From: Aristophania vespae | Lineage (GTDB): Bacteria > Pseudomonadota > Alphaproteobacteria > Acetobacterales > Acetobacteraceae | Reading direction: 5' to 3' | Assembly: GCF_009906835.1 (NCBI RefSeq) | Contig: NZ_CP047652.1 | Span: forward strand, 443,001-507,000 | Length of the DNA: 64,000 nucleotides | Shown: positions 1-9,570 of the stretch, in pieces | How the letters are laid out: each line of letters starts with the position of its first letter | How positions within the stretch are numbered: position 1 is the stretch's first letter | The notes under the pieces: model-generated | Told to the model about the DNA's origin: nothing | What the model saw: only the letters and a program-made list of their open reading frames with translations | The model's database searches: none | Translations under genes and position numbers: made by a program

Positions 1-1
1 T

Positions 2-772
2 ATTCGCCATTCTCGAGCAGAAAAAAGAATTTTTCGCCATAATGATTTAGAAGATCTCGAACGTCATCTTAAAGAGATACCTTTGGATGTTCCCAAAATT
101 ATAGCCTTTGAATCAGTCTATTCAATGGATGGAGACGTAGCACCCATTGAAGCGATTTGTGATTTGGCTGATCAATATGGAGCTATGACATATCTTGATG
201 AGGTTCATGCCGTGGGTATGTATGGCTCTCAAGGGGGAGGCATGGCACAGGAATTAGGGCTTGAACATCGTCTTACAGTTATTGAAGGCACATTAGGAAA
301 AGCTTTTGGTGTTGTCGGTGGATATATAGCAGCTTCTGCACCTTTATGTGATTTTGTGCGTTCTTTTGGATCTGGCTTTATTTTTTCTACCTCACTACCT
401 CCCATGATTGCAGCAGGTGTATTGGCCAGTGTAAAGCATTTAAAAAAGAGCAGCACTGAAAGAGATGGCCAGAAAAAAGCTGTTGCATTATTGCGGCAGA
501 AATTAGGGCAGGCCCGTATTCCCTATATTATGAACCCCAGTCATATCGTTCCTGTTATGGTGGGAGATGCAAAGCTTTGCCGTGCCTTGTCTGACGATTT
601 ACTCAAGCGGTTTGGCCATTATATTCAGCCTATTAATTACCCCACCGTGCCAAGAGGTACAGAGCGTTTACGCTTAACGCCGGGGCCTTTACATAGTGAG
701 GCTGATATTGAGGCAGTCGTACAAGCCTTATCTACTTTGTGGAAAGACTATAAGCTTGAATATGCTGCATAG
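2..772 (+). CDS. hemA: 5-aminolevulinate synthase, 3' part (5' end outside window)
   Basis: C-terminal part of the PLP enzyme that condenses glycine with succinyl-CoA to 5-aminolevulinate, the first step of heme synthesis by the C4 pathway used in alphaproteobacteria. The frame is open from base 2, so the TTG at 83 is not the start. Visible family signatures are [11 protein letters not shown] at the left edge, the PLP-ring aspartate region [12 protein letters not shown], and the Schiff-base lysine in GTLGKAFG (codon at 299-301), followed by the C-terminal [14 protein letters not shown] block. About 256 residues are present of the roughly 400 usual for the family. It ends just before a strong hairpin terminator and converges with the transporter gene on the other strand. 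Confidence 0.95.
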   Translation: MRHSRAEKRIFRHNDLEDLERHLKEIPLDVPKIIAFESVYSMDGDVAPIEAICDLADQYGAMTYLDEVHAVGMYGSQGGGMAQELGLEHRLTVIEGTLGKAFGVVGGYIAASAPLCDFVRSFGSGFIFSTSLPPMIAAGVLASVKHLKKSSTERDGQKKAVALLRQKLGQARIPYIMNPSHIVPVMVGDAKLCRALSDDLLKRFGHYIQPINYPTVPRGTERLRLTPGPLHSEADIEAVVQALSTLWKDYKLEYAA

Positions 773-800
773 GTTTAGCGACTAAGGTAAAACCATATTA

Positions 801-840
801 AATGGCGTTTAAGAGGTCATCTTAAGCGCCATTATTTTTA
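801..840 (+). terminator. Rho-independent terminator after hemA
   Basis: A 14-bp stem (801-814 with 820-833, one G-U pair) with a 5-base loop is followed by a T-rich tail. It sits 28 bases after the hemA stop, between two convergent genes. The tail favours plus-strand termination; on the minus strand the stem lies beyond the transporter stop but has a poorer U tract. Confidence 0.8.
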
Positions 841-2558
841 AAATCCTGCCACAATCTGAAAGTCACAAAATGCGCCTTTACGGGCTGCAAAGGCTGTTGT
901 GTGAACCCGTCTTAGACGCCAGCCTACGTCATAAGTTATATTAAGATATTGGTTGATTGTGCTATTTACGTCTATTCCAACTGAAGAGAGTGTGGCAGCT
1001 CTCGGCCCGTCGCCAATTCTTTTGACCTGTCTATTATCTGCCCAATCCCAGAAAAAACCCAGCTTATTGCTATCTTCCAAAGTAGGGAAGGACGTTAATT
1101 TAGCCAATGAAAATTGTGGTAAAAATAACTCTTGGCTAAAGCTGTTGGCATTACTGCCAAATGATGTATTAACAAAATACCCTCTTGCATTGCTCATGCC
1201 ACCTGTTGCGAGTTGCTCGCTATAAAGCAGGTTTTTTGAAGCACGCTGAAATGTTACTTTGGTTGTAGTGGATAAACCCCATGGTAAAGAAAATGACCGC
1301 GTGAGCATGAGGCGGTCATAAACGTAATTGGGGCCAGAATGTTCAACAATTGACCTATAGTCTTTTTTGTTATCATAATGCGTCAGGCCGCCGGGACTAT
1401 AATAAAACTGGTTATTAAGCTTCGTTTGTCCCCATGGGTCCTGTACAGAACCATCATATCCTATAACAAACTGATTTGTATCAGCATTTGAAATATTAGC
1501 ATGGCGCTGAGAAATGGGCATATAGGGTTTATATTCGTCAGAGTTCGTGGTCTTCCAGTCAAAACCAATCTGAAGAGTACCATCAAGACCGAAATTTTGC
1601 CCTAAGGTAATGTGGTTGATCATATGAAGCCACCTGATAGAGGCTTGGCCGCTTTCGCCCTTATTTTTCATATTAGGTTCATTGGGCACAGGGTTAGTAT
1701 GAGAGTATGTGCCGTAAATCTGAATGGCGTTACGCCCAATTAAGGGAATTGTCCAACTGGCAGCATGATTATTAGAAAGACCTGATACAGAACGATTAAA
1801 TTGATAAGTTAAAATTTGCCCTAAGTTAAAGGCATTGCCCATGAGGCTCCTACATACCAATTTAAGCGGCCTGTTGTTGGATCTCCCTGGTTATTATAGG
1901 CAGCATAACCATAAACAGGAAAACGGTCTGCTACACGTAAATCAATATCAGTATATCCTGGTTTGACACTTGGTCTAGAGACCATATCAACAGTATGAAA
2001 AGGATTTCGATTGATCCAATTAAGATCAGTTTGCAATGTTCTTAATTTTAGATGTTCACCTGGAGATAGCCCACTATCACGTTTAATAGTCCAGCGTGGG
2101 CTCCACTGATTATCATGGACCGTTATTGAACCAAGGCGATATTCTAACAAAGTAATGTGCAAAATACCTTTGTGAATAATTTGTGGTGGAACACTAACAT
2201 CAATAAAAGCGTGATTATGTTTGCGTAAAAAAATCCCCACGGTGCTTGTCAGTTCATTTAACTGATCAAATGTCAGTGGATGGCCTATATAAGGCAAAAG
2301 AATTTTCTTTAATTTGGTTGAATGCGTTAAATTCTTTAAAGAGTCAGATAAAATATAATCCTTATCTAACACCCCCTTTATTTTTAGTGGCTCAAAAATA
2401 ATCTTATTAAGGTAAGGAACGGCTATTTTTTTCTGGCTATCGGCAGCAAAGCCATTATGTAACGGGGCTAAAGCGAGCAAATGCCCTAGCCACAAAAGAA
2501 AGCCTCTTTTTATTGCTGCTTTAGGCATTAAATGCCTCAAATGCTTTATAAATATCAC
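838..2558 (-). CDS. TpsB/ShlB/FhaC-family outer-membrane secretion transporter, frameshifted in this copy
   Basis: Outer-membrane transporter of two-partner (type Vb) secretion. The N-terminal piece (2558 down to 1821) has a signal sequence, then POTRA-like sequence (FEPLKIKGV, GVLDKDYIL, a VGIFLRKHNHAFIDVSVPPQ-type segment) and the start of the barrel (YAAYNNQGDPTTGRLNWYVG). The C-terminal piece is barrel sequence ending in Phe, as outer-membrane proteins do. The two frames join if one G is added to the coding-strand run at 1838-1840 (CCC on plus), giving ...GASWGNAFNLGQ... and a protein of about 573 residues, normal for FhaC/ShlB. Its start overlaps the stop of the upstream exported protein by 4 bases. 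No large TpsA exoprotein gene lies beside it. Either a sequencing error or a real pseudogene; the pattern elsewhere in the window favours error. Confidence 0.75.
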
Positions 2559-3247
2559 GGTGCCACACGCACATCAGTTGGACCATAAGGAGGCGTACTA
2601 ACGAGTTCGATATCTCCGTTGGGCAAAATATGAGCTGTATCAGCCTCTATAACGTCATCCCGGTTGCCAGCTAAGGCAAAAGCATTTCCATTAGCAGAGG
2701 CTAAGGAAGCGGCTGCATCCATTGTTAGAGAACGGTCATTGAGTTTGCTGTTAATACAAGGACGCGGCACAACATAAAAATTTGTTGGACCAAAAGAGGC
2801 ATTTAAAGTTGCTCTATGGTCAGTATGCTCATCTTTATGCCCAAGCGGTTCTGAACTAATGCGTGGCTGGTCGCTAACACCAATTATGACGGTCTCAAAA
2901 TTTTTCTTTTGAGCAGTAAAGTCAAACCGATACTTCCCCTGCTTGGGAGTAGTTCCATCGCTGTTACGTAAACAACCTGCATTTACCACCAGACCGTTAG
3001 GGGCAATTACATTGCCATTTTCAGTGATGTGATAGTGAGCACCTGTTACTTTTGTTTGAGTCTTGATTGGTGACTGACGATTTCCCACCACATTATCAAG
3101 CATTGTATTACTTGTTGTCGAACTACGGGCTCCCGCAGCGTAGCCAGCAGCACGCTGGGCATTAGCGTTACTTTGCATAATGCAAAGAAAGCAAAATGTT
3201 CCCATGAGGAAAAAATGGCGTTTTGAGAGCATAAGAGAAGATCGCAT
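2555..3247 (-). CDS. Exported protein of unknown function, upstream of and coupled to the TpsB transporter
   Basis: About 230 residues beginning with a basic N-terminus and a hydrophobic stretch (HFFLMGTFCFLCIM) ending near NANAQ, a likely Sec signal peptide. I do not recognise the family. The mature part has two cysteines (NAGCLRN and PRPCINS) that could form a disulfide, and a short segment ENGNVIAPNGLVVN that only loosely resembles the NPNG motif of TPS domains. Its stop overlaps the transporter start (ATGA), so the two are probably translated together, which suggests a role in the same export process or as its substrate. ATG at 3247 was taken over the adjacent TTG at 3250; an internal ATG (MLSKRH) is also possible. 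Confidence 0.7.
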   Translation of the reverse strand: MRSSLMLSKRHFFLMGTFCFLCIMQSNANAQRAAGYAAGARSSTTSNTMLDNVVGNRQSPIKTQTKVTGAHYHITENGNVIAPNGLVVNAGCLRNSDGTTPKQGKYRFDFTAQKKNFETVIIGVSDQPRISSEPLGHKDEHTDHRATLNASFGPTNFYVVPRPCINSKLNDRSLTMDAAASLASANGNAFALAGNRDDVIEADTAHILPNGDIELVSTPPYGPTDVRVAP

Positions 3248-3422
3248 CAAAACAACTCTATGACAGGCTTATGTAAGCGTTTTGTGAAATAGTGAAGGTA
3301 AAAATAAATTGGGGCGAAACCAGGCGAAATCTGTCACAAAGTTATTGATAAACTCTTACCCGATCACTAATTTTGTAACGTGTGTCTCTTGCTTAATCGT
3401 TGAATAGATTGCATCATTTTTT

Positions 3423-3719
3423 ATGGCCGATATGAACCCCGATTTTCTGTCAAAAGATTCGCCACGCAATATGGTTGATGATTTAGTGGGCTATGCCTCT
3501 AATTGCTTACTTGCCTATCTGCGTAATGATCCTAAGAGCCTGGTGCAGGAAAGTGCTGTTTTCTTGAAAGCAATAGAAACATTATGGGTTCAACACGGTA
3601 TCTCGGAGCAAGATGTTTGGGAGGAAATGTCTCAACGCATCCTTTTATCTGAGACGCTTTTGAAGCGCGGTATACGGGCCCGTAAAGGCGGACCCTATCG
3701 GTCGACAAAATTACCTTAA
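3423..3719 (+). CDS. Small protein of unknown function upstream of cvpA
   Basis: A 98-residue protein I do not recognise: no signal peptide, no membrane segment, acidic and mixed-helical first two thirds (DDLVGYASNCLLAYLRNDPKSL) and a basic tail (RGIRARKGGPYR). There is no clear ribosome binding site, and the start is the first ATG after a 170-base gap from the divergent gene. It lies 64 bases before cvpA and reads the same way, so it may be transcribed with cvpA-purF. Codon use resembles its neighbours, so it is probably a real gene. Confidence 0.6.
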   Translation: MADMNPDFLSKDSPRNMVDDLVGYASNCLLAYLRNDPKSLVQESAVFLKAIETLWVQHGISEQDVWEEMSQRILLSETLLKRGIRARKGGPYRSTKLP

Positions 3720-3783
3720 GAATTTTTTTCCGAAATTTGTGCTGAGTAGTTGTTAGGTTATATTTATATAAAAGGGTCATATT

Positions 3784-4515
3784 ATGGACGAAGACGCTGC
3801 TTCAACATCTCATATGGCTGATGGCGTCTCCTCTGGGAGCAGTACAACCACGCCCCCAGGCGATCTGGCACCTAACTCTTCAGGATCATTCCCTTCGGAA
3901 TCATTTACGGGGGGAGATCATGCAGCCTCGGCCAATAATATTGCTATTCCTGACTCTATAAGTGGTCATTATCCGGCAGGTTTAGCCCATCATTTAACCT
4001 CATTTGACATAGCCTGTCTGGTTTTAGTTGGGGTTTCGGCTCTTTGGGGTCTGCTTCGGGGTGGGGCTAAAGAAATAACAGGTGTGCTTGTTTGGATCGG
4101 AGCATTATGGCTCTCTTTCCGATCGAGTAACGCAGCCTTAGCCTGGGTTAATCCTTCTCTGCCGGCTAATTTTCAAAATTCAGAAGTCGCTCTTTGGGGA
4201 GTAAGAATAGCGATTTTTATGCTTGGGATGATTTTGCTTAATGCATTAGTTGAGCGATTATCTTATATGGCAAGAAGTGTGTTATCACGCGGTGTCGATA
4301 CATTATTGGGGTTTGTATTCGGATTCATCAGAGGTTACGCCTTAATGGTTATAGCCTGCATGGTTGCCAGTTGGATTTCATCTAGCTGGTTACAATCTGT
4401 TACAGAAGAGAGCAATTTTGCCCCTTATCTGATGAAAGGGGTGCAAATTTTACAAGGATATGTTCCACCTTCTTTGGAATCCTATCTTGCTTTACCGAAC
4501 ACAAATAGCCATTGA
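3784..4515 (+). CDS. cvpA: CvpA family membrane protein
   Basis: Inner-membrane protein of the CvpA (colicin V production) family, typically found just before purF as here (about 80 bases away). The family domain starts near residue 77 (FDIACLVLVGVSALWGLLRGGAKEI) and has about four membrane segments, including the conserved RGGAKE after the first. Unusual is the N-terminal extension of about 75 residues, rich in Ser, Thr, Gly, Pro and Asp, absent from typical members of about 160-190 residues. Its exact biochemical role is not settled in any organism; involvement in envelope homeostasis has been reported for homologues. Confidence 0.88.
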   Translation: MDEDAASTSHMADGVSSGSSTTTPPGDLAPNSSGSFPSESFTGGDHAASANNIAIPDSISGHYPAGLAHHLTSFDIACLVLVGVSALWGLLRGGAKEITGVLVWIGALWLSFRSSNAALAWVNPSLPANFQNSEVALWGVRIAIFMLGMILLNALVERLSYMARSVLSRGVDTLLGFVFGFIRGYALMVIACMVASWISSSWLQSVTEESNFAPYLMKGVQILQGYVPPSLESYLALPNTNSH

Positions 4516-4598
4516 AGGGGTGTAGTTTGTGAGAGTTCGCTCATTGCTACATTTTGTTTGTCATTATTACGGGAAATGTCCCAATAGGTTGTGCCTTT

Positions 4599-6038
4599 AT
4601 GACTTTGCTTGAATCCTCGAACCGGCCTCATGAGGAATGTGGTGTGTTTGGCATCTGGGGTGTCCCAGAAGCTGCCGCTCTCACAGCTTTGGGGCTTCAT
4701 GCGCTCCAACATAGAGGTCAGGAATCTGCGGGTATTGTTAGTTTTGACGGAAAGGAATTCCATCAACATAGAGGGCTTGGCCTTGTTGGAGAGGTTTTTG
4801 CCGATAGTGCTGTAATAGCCAGTTTACCTGGCCAGGCCGCTATCGGGCATAATCGTTATGCAACAACAGGGGGGATGCATTTGCGTAATGTGCAGCCTTT
4901 TTATGCAGATTATGCCTTTGGAGGACTGGCTGTTGCTCATAATGGTAATTTAACCAATGCGGCAACATTACGTAGGGCTTTAGTGGGGCGTGGCTGTATT
5001 TTTCAGTCAACCACAGACACCGAGGTTTTTGTTCATTTAATAGCGATCTCGCTCTATAGCAGTATCGTTGACCGCCTGATTGATGCAGCTAAGCAGGTTA
5101 AGGGGGCTTATTCTCTTATTGCCTTAATGCCAGATAATGGCCTGATTGGCATGCGCGACCCTCTTGGTGTGCGGCCGCTTGTTCTGGGAAGAATGCCAGG
5201 GCATGAAGAAAATAATGGCGGCTGGGTTCTTGCAAGTGAAACTTGTGCGTTAGACATCATTGGGGCGCAATATGTGCGTGACATTGAACCTGGCGAGATG
5301 GTCATCATCAATAATAAAGGTCTAGAGTCAATCAGGCCATTTGGTGATTTGGGCCATCGCTTTTGCGTTTTTGAATATATTTATTTTGCCCGCCCTGACT
5401 CAGTGTTAGAGGGAAAATCTGTCTATGACAGCCGCACACTCATTGGTGCAGAACTAGCACGTGAAAGTGCGGTCGAAGCAGATGTCATTGTTCCTGTGCC
5501 TGATTCAGGTGTGCCCTCAGCAATTGGCTATGCCAAGGAAAGTAATATTCCCTTTGAATTAGGGATTATCCGAAATCATTATATTGGGCGTACCTTTATT
5601 GAGCCTACCGATCAAATTCGCCATCTGGGTGTTAAGATGAAGCACTCAGCTAATCGTGCCATTTTGGAAGGTAAAAGGGTAATATTGGTTGATGATTCCA
5701 TTGTGAGAGGAACAACATCGCGCAAGATTGTTGATATGGTAAGGGCGGCAGGTGCAACCGAAGTTCACATGCGCATCACGTCACCTCCAACAAAACATCC
5801 TTGTTTTTACGGCATTGATACGCCCGATGAAAACAAACTTCTTGCAGCAACTCATACGATTGAAGAGATGAAAAACGCTATCGGTGTTGATAGCCTGGCT
5901 TTTATTAGTTTTGACGGGCTTTATCGGGCTCTCGATTATAAAAGCCGTGATGAAGCTCAACATCGCTTTTGTGACGCCTGCTTTAGTGGAGACTACCCAA
6001 TATCTCTGGTAGATAAAGAAGGGAAGCTGGTTCAGTAA
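4599..6038 (+). CDS. purF: Amidophosphoribosyltransferase (4Fe-4S, propeptide type)
   Basis: Catalyses the committed step of purine synthesis, PRPP plus glutamine to phosphoribosylamine. The ATG at 4599 is preferred over the TTG 15 codons upstream because it leaves a 13-residue propeptide before the N-terminal nucleophile Cys in EECGVFG. The glutaminase domain comes first; the PRPP-binding loop is VDDSIVRGTT. Four cysteines match the Fe-S ligands of the Bacillus subtilis enzyme: RFCVFEY, HPCFYG, and the pair in FCDACFSG. Length (479 aa) matches that subfamily. A perfect 15-bp hairpin terminator follows within 30 bases. Confidence 0.97.
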   Translation: MTLLESSNRPHEECGVFGIWGVPEAAALTALGLHALQHRGQESAGIVSFDGKEFHQHRGLGLVGEVFADSAVIASLPGQAAIGHNRYATTGGMHLRNVQPFYADYAFGGLAVAHNGNLTNAATLRRALVGRGCIFQSTTDTEVFVHLIAISLYSSIVDRLIDAAKQVKGAYSLIALMPDNGLIGMRDPLGVRPLVLGRMPGHEENNGGWVLASETCALDIIGAQYVRDIEPGEMVIINNKGLESIRPFGDLGHRFCVFEYIYFARPDSVLEGKSVYDSRTLIGAELARESAVEADVIVPVPDSGVPSAIGYAKESNIPFELGIIRNHYIGRTFIEPTDQIRHLGVKMKHSANRAILEGKRVILVDDSIVRGTTSRKIVDMVRAAGATEVHMRITSPPTKHPCFYGIDTPDENKLLAATHTIEEMKNAIGVDSLAFISFDGLYRALDYKSRDEAQHRFCDACFSGDYPISLVDKEGKLVQ

Positions 6039-6064
6039 AAAAGTTTTTTGAAACTATAAAGTTC

Positions 6065-6108
6065 TATAAAGCCATTTCTAAAATAATAGAAATGGCTTTA
6101 TTTAATTG
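6065..6108 (+). terminator. Terminator after purF
   Basis: Perfect 15-bp inverted repeat (6066-6080 with 6087-6101) around a 6-base AT loop, followed by a short T-rich stretch. It ends the cvpA-purF unit. Confidence 0.85.
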
Positions 6109-6579
6109 TGGTAATAAATATAAGAATTATACAAAATAATTTATTTGAGAATTAACTTTAATAATTAGTTTATTTTGGTAAACATTTTGTGTACTGTTGC
6201 TTATGAATAAAATGTAATATATAAATAATAATCTCTATTGAAGCCTACTTACTTTTGTAAAGTTTGTTTGAGCTTGCTTACAGGTTTAAGCGCATTCGTA
6301 AGTGTTTTTAAGGTTTCATCTTTTTGTGAGAAGTTAGGGCTGTCTGACAATAAGGTCAGGCTTAACCCTGTTTAGCCGTTAAGTGCTCTGAAGTCCTTAT
6401 TTACGACTTAAAATTTGTAGTGCTCTGGCTAAAAGAACTTCTTTGAAATTGTAGTGGGAGAAAATGTCTTATCGAATGGTACTTTCTTAAGAAAATTAAA
6501 GCCATTTTACCTTTAAGCTCGTTTCTGAGAGCCAATAAGGAAAGATATCCTTTCATGACTTACAACTGGATAGGAACAT
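6109..6579. other. AT-rich intergenic region with a structured 3' half
   Basis: No open frame with coding character on either strand. The first 200 bases are very AT-rich. The part from about 6330 to 6440 has mixed composition and shows a 7-bp hairpin (GTCTGAC/GTCAGGC near 6342-6361) and a 9-base direct repeat AGTGCTCTG at 6382-6390 and 6419-6427. It could be the 5' leader or regulatory region of the downstream sugar transporter, or hold a small RNA. No known RNA family was recognised. Confidence 0.5.
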
Positions 6580-8076
6580 ATGACAAACTCTGACTTGCCG
6601 GCTGGCCCCCCTCCTGAAAACCCGACCGTACAAAGTGCAGAGAAAACGACCTCGCCACAATCAAATGAACAGTCTTTGCCTTTAAATGCAAAATGGACTT
6701 TGATTATTGCAGCTTTTATTGCTGGTAGCTGTGGCGGTCTATATGGTTACGATACAGGGATTATTTCAGGAGCTCTTTTATTAATTACAAAAGACTTCCA
6801 CCTTAACCATGTTTTACAAGAACTCGTCACTTCGGCTATCTTATTAGGGGCCGTTCTCGGGGCTTTTATTGCAGGCTATTTCTCAGAAAAACACGGTAGA
6901 AGAGCCACAATTATTTTAGTATCCGGGGTTTTTGTTCTTGGGGCGACATGGTGTGCGCTTTCACCTGATGTTTATACTCTTATCATAGCCAGAATTTTCT
7001 TGGGCTTGGCGGTAGGGGGCTCTTCTCAGGTTGTACCGATGTATATTTCAGAGCTTGCCCCTGCGGCTAAGCGTGGTACGTTGGCGCTCTTTTTTAATGT
7101 CTCAATTGGCGTTGGTATTCTTCTGGCCAATATCGTTGGCCTTACATCGCAAGAAGCACTAGGCTGGCGCGGAATGATAGCCATTAGTGTAGCACCAGCT
7201 GTTTTCGTATTTTTGGTAATGTTCTTTATGCCAAAAAGTTTCAGATGGGTGGCTGAAAATATCAGTATTAAAAAAGCTGTGCCTATTCTGAAGAGCCTGC
7301 GTGACAATCCAAAAGAGGTCAAAAAAGAGCTCGCTCAAATTAGAGAAAACATCGAAAATGCTGAAGAGAAAAATCAGGGTTGGCGTGGTCTGGCTCAGCC
7401 CTGGGTGCGTCCTGCTCTGATAGCTGCCTTAGGTGTTGCGTTTTTCACGCAATGTGGTGGGCTGGAAATGATGATTTACTATGCTCCAACCTTTTTAAGA
7501 GATGCGGGCTTTGGTGATTCGTCAGCCTTAATGGCTGGGCTTGGCATTGGTATTGTCTATCTGACGATGACAGCTTTAGGGTGCCTCTTTGTCGATAAAA
7601 TTGGTCGCCGCCGCCTCGTTCTCATTATGGGGCCCGGCTCTGTATTATCACTAATTGGGTTGGGTATCATGTTCTTGATTCATCCAGCACAAGGTAGTAC
7701 CGGCTCTTATTTAGTCATTATTTTCATGCTTCTCTTTATGCTCTTTAATGCAGGGAGCATTCAGGTTATAGGCTGGCTTTTGGGAGCGGAATTATTTCCT
7801 CTTTCCATGCGGGGGCAAGCAACGTCTTTGCATGCAATGGTATTATGGGGAAGTGATCTTTTAGTGACAGCTACGGCCCTGTCACTTGTTCATCTTATTA
7901 CTCTTGGTGGAACAATGTGGTTCTATGCTGGGGTAAATCTGCTTTCAATTATCTTTGTCTATTTCTTCGTGCCCGAAACGGCAGGAGCAACCTTAGAGGA
8001 TATTGAGACAGCTTTGCTAAAAGGAACTTTCCGTCCAAAAAAAGGGCGGACCCGTATTGCCGATCAAAGCTCATAA
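6580..8076 (+). CDS. Sugar-porter family MFS transporter
   Basis: Twelve-helix secondary transporter of the MFS sugar porter family (GalP/XylE/AraE-like), most likely a sugar:H+ symporter; the sugar cannot be told from sequence. Signatures are GYDTGIISGAL in TM1, the loop YFSEKHGRR, the TM4-5 block IFLGLAVGGSSQVVPMYISE, the TM7 substrate site FFTQCGGLEMMIYYAP, DKIGRRRL, and the exit motif PETAGATLEDIE. Length of 498 is usual. The first 40 residues are a Pro/Ser/Gln-rich cytoplasmic tail. An AGGA-type ribosome site precedes ATG 6580. It is a single-gene unit flanked by terminators. Confidence 0.92.
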   Translation: MTNSDLPAGPPPENPTVQSAEKTTSPQSNEQSLPLNAKWTLIIAAFIAGSCGGLYGYDTGIISGALLLITKDFHLNHVLQELVTSAILLGAVLGAFIAGYFSEKHGRRATIILVSGVFVLGATWCALSPDVYTLIIARIFLGLAVGGSSQVVPMYISELAPAAKRGTLALFFNVSIGVGILLANIVGLTSQEALGWRGMIAISVAPAVFVFLVMFFMPKSFRWVAENISIKKAVPILKSLRDNPKEVKKELAQIRENIENAEEKNQGWRGLAQPWVRPALIAALGVAFFTQCGGLEMMIYYAPTFLRDAGFGDSSALMAGLGIGIVYLTMTALGCLFVDKIGRRRLVLIMGPGSVLSLIGLGIMFLIHPAQGSTGSYLVIIFMLLFMLFNAGSIQVIGWLLGAELFPLSMRGQATSLHAMVLWGSDLLVTATALSLVHLITLGGTMWFYAGVNLLSIIFVYFFVPETAGATLEDIETALLKGTFRPKKGRTRIADQSS

Positions 8077-8108
8077 TTTAGGGATTTTTTATTCCTAAAT
8101 CACGTAAT

Positions 8109-8146
8109 GGCCTTCCAGGAGAGATAGTTCCTGGAAGGCTTTTTGT
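8109..8146 (+). terminator. Terminator after the sugar transporter
   Basis: A 12-bp stem (8109-8120 with 8129-8140, one G-U) followed by a T-run. A second smaller inverted repeat, ATTTAGG/CCTAAAT, lies at about 8077-8099 just before it. Because fumC converges, the hairpin may also slow minus-strand transcripts, but the U tract favours plus. Confidence 0.8.
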
Positions 8147-8149
8147 TAT

Positions 8150-9547
8150 TTAACGTTTAATATTAGGCTTTAACATAAGGCGCGGATCGGCGACTTTGTC
8201 ATAGGTGGCGCCATCTATAAAACCAAGCTCAAGGGCTGCTTCACGTGGGCTTAAACCGTGTTCCACTGCATGATGAGCAACTTGCGAAGCCTTATCATAT
8301 CCAATGATGGGAGAAAGGGCTGTTACTAAAACAAGAGAATGATCCAAAGCCTGTTTTATGTGGTCTTTGTTGGCTGTGGTTCCCTCAATAAGAAATTTCC
8401 GAAAATTTTCCATACCATCATGTAAAAGCGTCAGGCTTTGCATGATATTTTGGATTATGAGGGGTTTGTAGGCATTCATATCTAACATGCCACCGGCTCC
8501 TCCCATACCAACAGCAACATCATTACTCATGACTTGAAGGCATAGCATTGTAAGGGCTTCGGCCTGAGTAGGGTTAATTTTACCAGGCATGATAGAAGAG
8601 CCAGGTTCATTGGTGGGGAGTGTAAGCTCTCCTAACCCGGCTCTGGGGCCACAGGCGAGTAAACGTATGTCATTAGCGATTTTAAAAAGACTGCCTGCCA
8701 GCGTGCGCAAACATCCCGAAAGATGGACAAGACCATCATGTGCGCCCTGAAGAGCAAATTTATTGTTACCGCTATGAAAATCTAATTTCGTATAATGCGC
8801 GATTTCCTGGCATGCTTTTTCGGCATAGCCCGCTTCAGTATTAACGCCAGTTCCAAGAGCCGTACCACCTAAGGCAAGCGCAAATATGCCTCGAAGAGCC
8901 TGTTGCAGGCGCTCCTTATTGTCTTTTAGCATGCCCACATAGCCATGCCATTCTTGACCTAGTGTGATAGGGACAGCGTCCTGAAGATGAGTGCGTCCTA
9001 CCTTGACGATGTCTGACCATTCTTGTGATTTTTGCTCAATAGAGTTTTCAAAGCGGTCTAAGGCTGGCAGTAATTTACGGTGCACAGCCAGAGCACTGGC
9101 AATATACATCGCACTTGGAAAATTATCGTTAGTTGATTGCGCCATATTGACATCATCATTGGGATGAAGCGGCTTTTTGCTGCCCAGAGGTTGGCCTGTT
9201 ATTTGGCTAGCTCTGTTGGCAATCACCTCATTAACATTCATGTTAAATTGCGTTCCCGAGCCGGTCATCCAAACATGTAGCGGAAACATTTGGTCATGCT
9301 GACCTTTGATGATCTCGTCACAAATGCGAACAATAAGGTCACATTTTTCCTGTGAAAGCCGGCCTGATGAGGCGTTAGCAAGGGCACATGAACGTTTCAA
9401 AATAGCATAGGCTTCAATCATTTCATGGGGAATGAGTTCACGCCCAATGCTGAAATAATGAAGAGAGCGCTGCGTCTGTGCTCCCCATAAAACATTTTTG
9501 GGGACTTGAATTTCGCCTAGTCCATCAGTTTCAATGCGGAATGACAT
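8150..9547 (-). CDS. fumC: Fumarate hydratase, class II
   Basis: Iron-independent fumarase interconverting fumarate and malate in the TCA cycle; a homotetramer of the aspartase/fumarase superfamily. Family signature [15 protein letters not shown] is present, with the active-site regions [25 protein letters not shown] and [15 protein letters not shown]. Length of 465 equals the family norm. It begins 23 bases after the maeA stop on the same strand, so fumarase and malic enzyme are very probably co-expressed, linking fumarate through malate to pyruvate. Confidence 0.97.
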   Translation of the reverse strand: MSFRIETDGLGEIQVPKNVLWGAQTQRSLHYFSIGRELIPHEMIEAYAILKRSCALANASSGRLSQEKCDLIVRICDEIIKGQHDQMFPLHVWMTGSGTQFNMNVNEVIANRASQITGQPLGSKKPLHPNDDVNMAQSTNDNFPSAMYIASALAVHRKLLPALDRFENSIEQKSQEWSDIVKVGRTHLQDAVPITLGQEWHGYVGMLKDNKERLQQALRGIFALALGGTALGTGVNTEAGYAEKACQEIAHYTKLDFHSGNNKFALQGAHDGLVHLSGCLRTLAGSLFKIANDIRLLACGPRAGLGELTLPTNEPGSSIMPGKINPTQAEALTMLCLQVMSNDVAVGMGGAGGMLDMNAYKPLIIQNIMQSLTLLHDGMENFRKFLIEGTTANKDHIKQALDHSLVLVTALSPIIGYDKASQVAHHAVEHGLSPREAALELGFIDGATYDKVADPRLMLKPNIKR

Positions 9548-9570
9548 AGAAAAAGTTCTTTCAAAAATAA

